DNA of 64,000 nt from NCBI GenBank assembly GCA_023663685.1, contig JAMPHB010000001.1, positions 362,489 to 426,488 of the forward strand, given 5' to 3'. The notes under the pieces were generated by a model. The model did not search any database and was not told the origin of the DNA. It was given only the letters and a program-made list of their open reading frames with translations. The translations under genes and the position numbers were made by a program. This document shows, in pieces, positions 59,500-64,000 of this stretch. Position 1 is the first letter of the stretch. Every line of letters begins with the position of its first letter. This DNA comes from Blautia sp. (GTDB lineage Bacteria; Bacillota; Clostridia; Lachnospirales; Lachnospiraceae).

Positions 59500-60640
59500 G
59501 GAAAACCGAATAGAAGATACATTTTCCCCGAAAATATATCTGAATCTGCAGTTTTTCGCGAAGGACGGGGAGGGCGGGGAGAAGACTGAGCCCGCGACCG
59601 CCAAGAAGCTAAAGGATGCGAGAGAGGAGGGAAAGGTTGCCAAGAGCAAGGAGTTAGATTCCGCCTTTTCCCTGATTGTACTGTTTCTCTGTCTGAGGAT
59701 TTTTATTTCTTATGTGAGCGGAAATCTTTTGAACCTGTTTTCCTTTGTCTATGGGAACATGGCGGATTTCGTGCTTATTAATGAGAGTAACCTGAACTCC
59801 CATGCGGTGTCCTCCGTGCTTTTTGAGGCGATTATCCAGTGGATGCTCACGGTGCTTCCGTTTTTCGCCTTCGGCGTGGTAGTGGCGTTTCTCGTGAGTA
59901 TTGTGCAGGTGGGGTGGAAGGTTTCGGCAAAGCCCATGCAGCCGAAGCTTTCCAAGTTTAACCCGATCAACGGCTTTAAGCGGATTTTTTCCAAGGATAC
60001 GCTCTTTGAGCTGGTGAAGTCGATTTTGAAGGTGGCGATTATCATTTACATCGCCTATACCTCGATACGGGACGATGCCAACCGGCTTTTCATTCTCTAT
60101 GAGCTGAGCGTGCGTCAGGCGGTGGCTCTTGTGGGTTCGATCATTCTCGATGTGGGTCTGAAGATCAGCCTTGTCTATCTGGTGATCGGCATTGCGGATT
60201 ACACCTACCAGAAATGGAAATTCAACGACGAGATGAAAATGACCAAGCAGGAAGTAAAGGATGAGTTTAAGAACACTGAGGGAGATCCCCAGATCAAGGG
60301 TCGTCAGAGACGGAAGATGCAGGAGGTGTCCCAGCGGCGTATGATGCAGGATGTGCCCAAGGCGGACGTGGTCATTACCAACCCGACGCACTTTGCGGTC
60401 GCCCTAAAATATGACGATTCGCGCAGCGCCCCCTATGTGCTGGCGAAGGGCGCGGATTATCTGGCATTAAAGATTAAGGAAGAGGCAAAGGAGAACGGCG
60501 TTGAGGTCGTGGAGAACAAGCCGCTGGCGCGGATGCTCTATCACAATGTGGATCTCGGGGCGGAGATTCCGCCGGAGCTCTACGAGGCGGTAGCGGGAAT
60601 CTTAGCGGCGATATACCGCAAAAAGGGGAAGTCAGCGTAG
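59480..60640 (+). CDS. flhB: Flagellar biosynthetic protein FlhB
   Basis: A 386-residue substrate-specificity switch. Family N-terminus GGEKTEPATAKKLKDAREEG is followed by four transmembrane helices and the cytoplasmic autocleavage motif NPTH (Asn301-His304). The remainder KYDDSRSAPYVLAKGAD fits. The start is taken as TTG 59480, inside fliR, because no ATG or GTG is found before the conserved region. ATT 59495 (a rare start) is an alternative. Confidence 0.92.
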   Translation: MLRECIEENRIEDTFSPKIYLNLQFFAKDGEGGEKTEPATAKKLKDAREEGKVAKSKELDSAFSLIVLFLCLRIFISYVSGNLLNLFSFVYGNMADFVLINESNLNSHAVSSVLFEAIIQWMLTVLPFFAFGVVVAFLVSIVQVGWKVSAKPMQPKLSKFNPINGFKRIFSKDTLFELVKSILKVAIIIYIAYTSIRDDANRLFILYELSVRQAVALVGSIILDVGLKISLVYLVIGIADYTYQKWKFNDEMKMTKQEVKDEFKNTEGDPQIKGRQRRKMQEVSQRRMMQDVPKADVVITNPTHFAVALKYDDSRSAPYVLAKGADYLALKIKEEAKENGVEVVENKPLARMLYHNVDLGAEIPPELYEAVAGILAAIYRKKGKSA

Positions 60641-60684
60641 AAAATACTCTTAAGTAAGGCTTTACAGTGAAAGGAGGTGTGGGC

Positions 60685-62721
60685 ATGATCAAAAAAGCGG
60701 ATATTGGAGTCGGCCTGTATTTATTGGCGGCAGTTATCTTTTTTATTGTACCGATTCGATCCCTCCTGCTGGATGTCATGCTTGCCATCAATATTTCCAT
60801 TGCACTCATTATTTTGTTTAATTCGCTGTTCGTGCAGGAGGTACTTGACATGTCCTTCTTCCCGACGCTGCTTTTGTTTACAACGATTTTTCGTATTTCC
60901 TTAAACGTATCCTCCACCCGTCTGATTCTTCTGACGGGTGATCCGGGAAATGTCGTAACGACCTTCGGCAATTTCGTGGGCGGCGGCGACATGGTAGTCG
61001 GCACGATTGTATTTATCGTGCTGGTGCTGATTCAGTTTATTGTCATTAACAAGGGTTCCGAGCGGGTGTCCGAGGTTACGGCGCGTTTTACCCTGGATGC
61101 GATGCCCGGTAAGCAGATGGCAATCGATGCGGACTTAAATACCGGCGCGATCACCGATGAGGAGGCCAAGCAGCGAAGGGAAAAGATTCAGAAGGAGTCC
61201 AGCTTCTTTGGTTCCATGGACGGTGCTACCAAGTATGTGAAGGGAGATGCGACCGCCGGTCTGATCATCACCTTTATCAACCTGATCGGTGGAACGGTGA
61301 TGGGTGTGATGAATCAGGGGATGGAGTTTAATGACGCGATTTTGCAGTTCGGACTTCTGACCATCGGTGACGGTCTGGTGTCCCAGATTCCCTCGCTTCT
61401 GATTTCTTTGTCCACAGGTATTCTGGTGACGAAGGGCTCAAACGAGGCGGATTTTTCCGGTGTGCTCACAAGGCAGCTCTTTGGCATTCCCAAGGTGCTC
61501 TATATCGTCGGAGTGGTTATGATTTTTCTCGGGGCGGTAACGCCTCTGAATGTGGTTTTGTTTATCGGACTTGGTCTGGCTTTTCTCCTTGCAGGGCGCA
61601 GTATTGCGACCGGAATCGGAGAGGAGCATATCGAGGAGGAGGTTCAGCAGCAGGAGACCGAGGCGGAGGAAATCCGCAAGCCGGAAAATGTGGTATCCCT
61701 TTTGCAGGTGGATCCCATCGAGCTGGAATTCGGTTATGGTATTATTCCGCTGGCAGATGTGAATCAGGGCGGAGATCTTTTAGACCGCGTGGTTATGATT
61801 CGAAGACAGATTGCGCTGGAGCTGGGAACTGTGGTTCCAATCATTCGTCTGCGGGACAATATCCAGCTCAACCCGAACCAGTACATTATTAAAATCAAAG
61901 GGATTCAGGTTACGGAGGGAGAGATTCTCTTTGACCACTATATGGCGATGAATCCCGGTTATGTGGAGGAGGAGATTACGGGTATCCCGACCTTCGAGCC
62001 ATCCTTCCATCTGCCTGCAATCTGGATTACGGAGGCGCAGAGGGAGCGGGCGGAGAGCCTTGGCTATACGGTGGTGGACGCGCCCTCAATCATTGCGACC
62101 CATCTGACGGAGGTAATCCGAAGCCACATTGCGGAGCTGCTGACCAGACAGGATGTACAGCATCTGGTGGACAATTTAAAGGAGTCCAACCCGGTGCTTG
62201 TGGAGGAGCTTACGCCGAAGCTGCTTGGGCTTGGTGAGGTACAGAAGGTGCTGCAGAATCTCCTCAATGAGGGAATCTCGATTCGCGACCTGCTCACCAT
62301 TTTCGAGACGCTGGCGGATCATGCACAGACCACGAGAGATACCGATGTGCTGACCGAGTATGTGAGACAGAGCTTAAAGCGGGCCATTTCGAACCAGCTG
62401 TTTCCGCCGAATGAGGTTACCAGTGTGATTACGGTAGACCCGAAGGTGGAGCAGGAGATTATGTCCTCGGTGAAGCAAACAGAGCAGGGAGCTTATCTGA
62501 CCTTAGACCCGGACAAGACGAAAGCAATTATGACCTCTCTGGAGGAGGAAGTGCAGAAGCTCGAGAGCATTGGAAAGCCTGCGATGGTAGTGACCTCGCC
62601 GATTGTCCGCATGTATTTCAAGAGACTGACAGAGGATTATTTCAAGGATCTTACGGTAGTGTCCTACAATGAGGTGGAGGCCGATGTAGAGCTGCAGTCC
62701 GTAGGAATGGTGATGATATAA
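60685..62721 (+). CDS. flhA: Flagellar biosynthesis protein FlhA
   Basis: A 678-residue export-gate protein. The N-terminal half has about eight transmembrane helices with FFPTLLLFTTIFRISLNVSST and the FHIPEP signature RFTLDAMPGKQMAIDADL. The C-terminal cytoplasmic domain docks chaperone-substrate complexes. ATG 60685 lies after AAAGGAGGTG; the longer GTG form covers that ribosome binding site and is rejected. The stop is next to flhF. Confidence 0.96.
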   Translation: MIKKADIGVGLYLLAAVIFFIVPIRSLLLDVMLAINISIALIILFNSLFVQEVLDMSFFPTLLLFTTIFRISLNVSSTRLILLTGDPGNVVTTFGNFVGGGDMVVGTIVFIVLVLIQFIVINKGSERVSEVTARFTLDAMPGKQMAIDADLNTGAITDEEAKQRREKIQKESSFFGSMDGATKYVKGDATAGLIITFINLIGGTVMGVMNQGMEFNDAILQFGLLTIGDGLVSQIPSLLISLSTGILVTKGSNEADFSGVLTRQLFGIPKVLYIVGVVMIFLGAVTPLNVVLFIGLGLAFLLAGRSIATGIGEEHIEEEVQQQETEAEEIRKPENVVSLLQVDPIELEFGYGIIPLADVNQGGDLLDRVVMIRRQIALELGTVVPIIRLRDNIQLNPNQYIIKIKGIQVTEGEILFDHYMAMNPGYVEEEITGIPTFEPSFHLPAIWITEAQRERAESLGYTVVDAPSIIATHLTEVIRSHIAELLTRQDVQHLVDNLKESNPVLVEELTPKLLGLGEVQKVLQNLLNEGISIRDLLTIFETLADHAQTTRDTDVLTEYVRQSLKRAISNQLFPPNEVTSVITVDPKVEQEIMSSVKQTEQGAYLTLDPDKTKAIMTSLEEEVQKLESIGKPAMVVTSPIVRMYFKRLTEDYFKDLTVVSYNEVEADVELQSVGMVMI

Positions 62722-63963
62722 ATGAATGTAAACAAATTTAGAGGAAAAACAGAAGAGGAAGCAATTGCAGCCGCAAGAGAGGCATATGGCGAGGATGCAG
62801 TGATTATGTACACCAAGGAGGTCAAACCCAAGGGTTTGCTTGCTGTGTTTAAAAAATCTTCCTACGAGGTGACAGCGGCTATGAAGGAAAAGGAGAATTC
62901 CACGAGTACCCTGCGTGCATTCAATACCATGGGGACGCATGACAGCATCAATCTGGCGGCGGACGAGAAAATTGATTTTACGGAGGAGCTTTCCGCCATG
63001 CCAAAGCCGCCCGTGCAGAAAAAGTTTTCCTTTCAGCCGGAGGCAGAGCCAAAGAGTGTGCAGGAGAAAGAGGAATTTGACGAGCGGCTGGATCTCCTCT
63101 CCGAGCGTCTGCAGGAAAAACTGGAGGCCGGAGCGGAGGAGCGGAAGGCCAAATCCCCCTCCTCCGAGGAGCTCAACTTTGTGCGAATCCTCTATAATAC
63201 GCTGATTTCCAACGAGGTCAATGAGATCTATGTCAATCAGGTGCTGCAGGAGGTGGAGCGCTTTATCCGCCCCGGCAACAGTGTGGATATTATTCTCTCT
63301 AATGTCTACCAGAAGCTGATTTTGAAGCTTGGCCAGCCCAAAACCATCGAGATTGGCAAAAAAAAGCCCAAGGTAGTTTTTTTTATCGGGCCTACCGGTG
63401 TGGGTAAGACTACAACAATAGCAAAGATTGCATCTAAGTACAAAGTGGATTACAATAAGAGCGTGGCATTCATCACGGCGGATACTTACCGGATCGCGGC
63501 GTCGGAGCAGCTTCAGGTCTACGCCAACATTCTGGAGGCGCCGATGGAGATTGTATACTCCGCGCAGGAGATGAATGAGAAGCTGGAGGGCTTTGGCGCG
63601 CCGGACGTGGTGTTTGTGGATACCGCGGGCTTCTCCCACAAGAATGTACAGCAGAGAGAGGACATGAAGGAGCTGCTGCGCGGGCTGGATAAGAAGTACG
63701 CGAAGGAGGTCTATCTGGTTTTGAGTGCGACCACCAAGTACAGGGATCTGCTGGATATTGTGGACACCTACCGGGAGATTACGGATTTCAAGCTGATTTT
63801 CACGAAGCTGGACGAGACGACAACCTACGGAAACATCCTGAATATCAAGCTCTATGCGAGGGCTGACCTGTCCTATGCGACCACGGGGCAGAATGTGCCG
63901 GACGATATTGAGATTTTTGATACACAAAAGATCGTAAAACAGCTGTTGGGAGGAAATAAATAA
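62722..63963 (+). CDS. flhF: Flagellar SRP-type GTPase FlhF
   Basis: A 413-residue GTPase that places flagella. A basic N-terminal domain (about 1-110) precedes the NG domain with P-loop GPTGVGKTT (223-231), DTYRIAASEQL and DTAG. It starts one base after flhA and overlaps flhG by one base. FlhG (next gene) would stimulate its GTPase by its N-terminal helix. Confidence 0.95.
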   Translation: MNVNKFRGKTEEEAIAAAREAYGEDAVIMYTKEVKPKGLLAVFKKSSYEVTAAMKEKENSTSTLRAFNTMGTHDSINLAADEKIDFTEELSAMPKPPVQKKFSFQPEAEPKSVQEKEEFDERLDLLSERLQEKLEAGAEERKAKSPSSEELNFVRILYNTLISNEVNEIYVNQVLQEVERFIRPGNSVDIILSNVYQKLILKLGQPKTIEIGKKKPKVVFFIGPTGVGKTTTIAKIASKYKVDYNKSVAFITADTYRIAASEQLQVYANILEAPMEIVYSAQEMNEKLEGFGAPDVVFVDTAGFSHKNVQQREDMKELLRGLDKKYAKEVYLVLSATTKYRDLLDIVDTYREITDFKLIFTKLDETTTYGNILNIKLYARADLSYATTGQNVPDDIEIFDTQKIVKQLLGGNK

Positions 63964-64000
63964 TGGATCAGGCGCAACAGCTTCGGGATGTTGTCAGGAA
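63963..64000 (+). CDS. flhG: Flagellum site-determining ATPase FlhG, start only
   Basis: Only the first 12 codons are in the window: MDQAQQLRDVVR. This is the DQAxxLR activator helix of FlhG (YlxH), which stimulates FlhF. The start ATG at 63963 overlaps the flhF stop by one base. The rest is outside the window. Confidence 0.85.
   Translation, partial: MDQAQQLRDVVR

Noticed and set aside
62503..63927. 474-codon open frame antisense to flhA/flhF
   Set aside because: It is a reverse-frame shadow of flhF with biased composition; no motif or start signal.

Overview
The window comes from the chromosome of a motile, Gram-positive, meso-diaminopimelate-containing member of the Clostridia, most likely a gut Lachnospiraceae. 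Supporting signs are a Clostridia-type fla operon with a chimeric FliY, CodY, a SigK-type sporulation sigma factor, pyruvate phosphate dikinase, single-chain glycyl-tRNA synthetase, DUF4364 and DUF1292 proteins, strong AAGGAGG-like ribosome binding sites and frequent TTG starts. No rRNA, tRNA, CRISPR array, insertion sequence or prophage was seen. No stretch longer than about 270 bases lacks a gene or a recognisable site.

Region 1 (1-16.9 kb) is mostly housekeeping. It holds the end of a Mn-dependent pyrophosphatase, an AraC-type regulator, a lysine/DAP and wall-precursor cluster (dapF-murE-dapA), a DUF4364 gene, malic enzyme and a cold-shock gene. These are followed by an M16 peptidase-era-yqzL-recO-lipoprotein-glyS series and ppdK. 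A 56-bp near-perfect palindrome separates araC from dapF.

Region 2 (17-31 kb) is more accessory. It has an A+T-rich island with a membrane-anchored alpha/beta hydrolase, and a two-gene unit of a hybrid sensor kinase plus a sugar-type solute-binding lipoprotein with no permease. A long co-directional run follows: glycerol-1-phosphate dehydrogenase-like enzyme, a thioredoxin-reductase-like flavoprotein lacking NADPH motifs, phosphodiester glycosidase, a second hybrid kinase that is soluble, gltX and an SF1 helicase.

Region 3 (31-40.5 kb) has a DUF1292 gene, a GH13 debranching-enzyme homologue whose catalytic aspartates are replaced, a DUF5662 gene, a sigK-like gene without pro-sequence, yifB, dprA, topA and codY. 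The codY promoter carries a 13/15 match to the CodY box, suggesting autoregulation.

Region 4 (40.5-64 kb) is a nearly complete flagellar locus: flgB-flgC-fliE-fliF-fliG-fliH-fliI-fliJ-ylxF-fliK-flgD-orf-flgE, then a terminator and a new promoter, then motA-motB-fliL-fliM-fliY-fliO-fliP-fliQ-fliR-flhB-flhA-flhF-flhG (cut by the window end). Together these encode the rod base, MS-ring, switch, export apparatus, hook and stator. Stator residues match the sodium-driven PomAB type. A 130-base leader rich in inverted repeats precedes flgE and is the best candidate here for an undescribed regulatory RNA.
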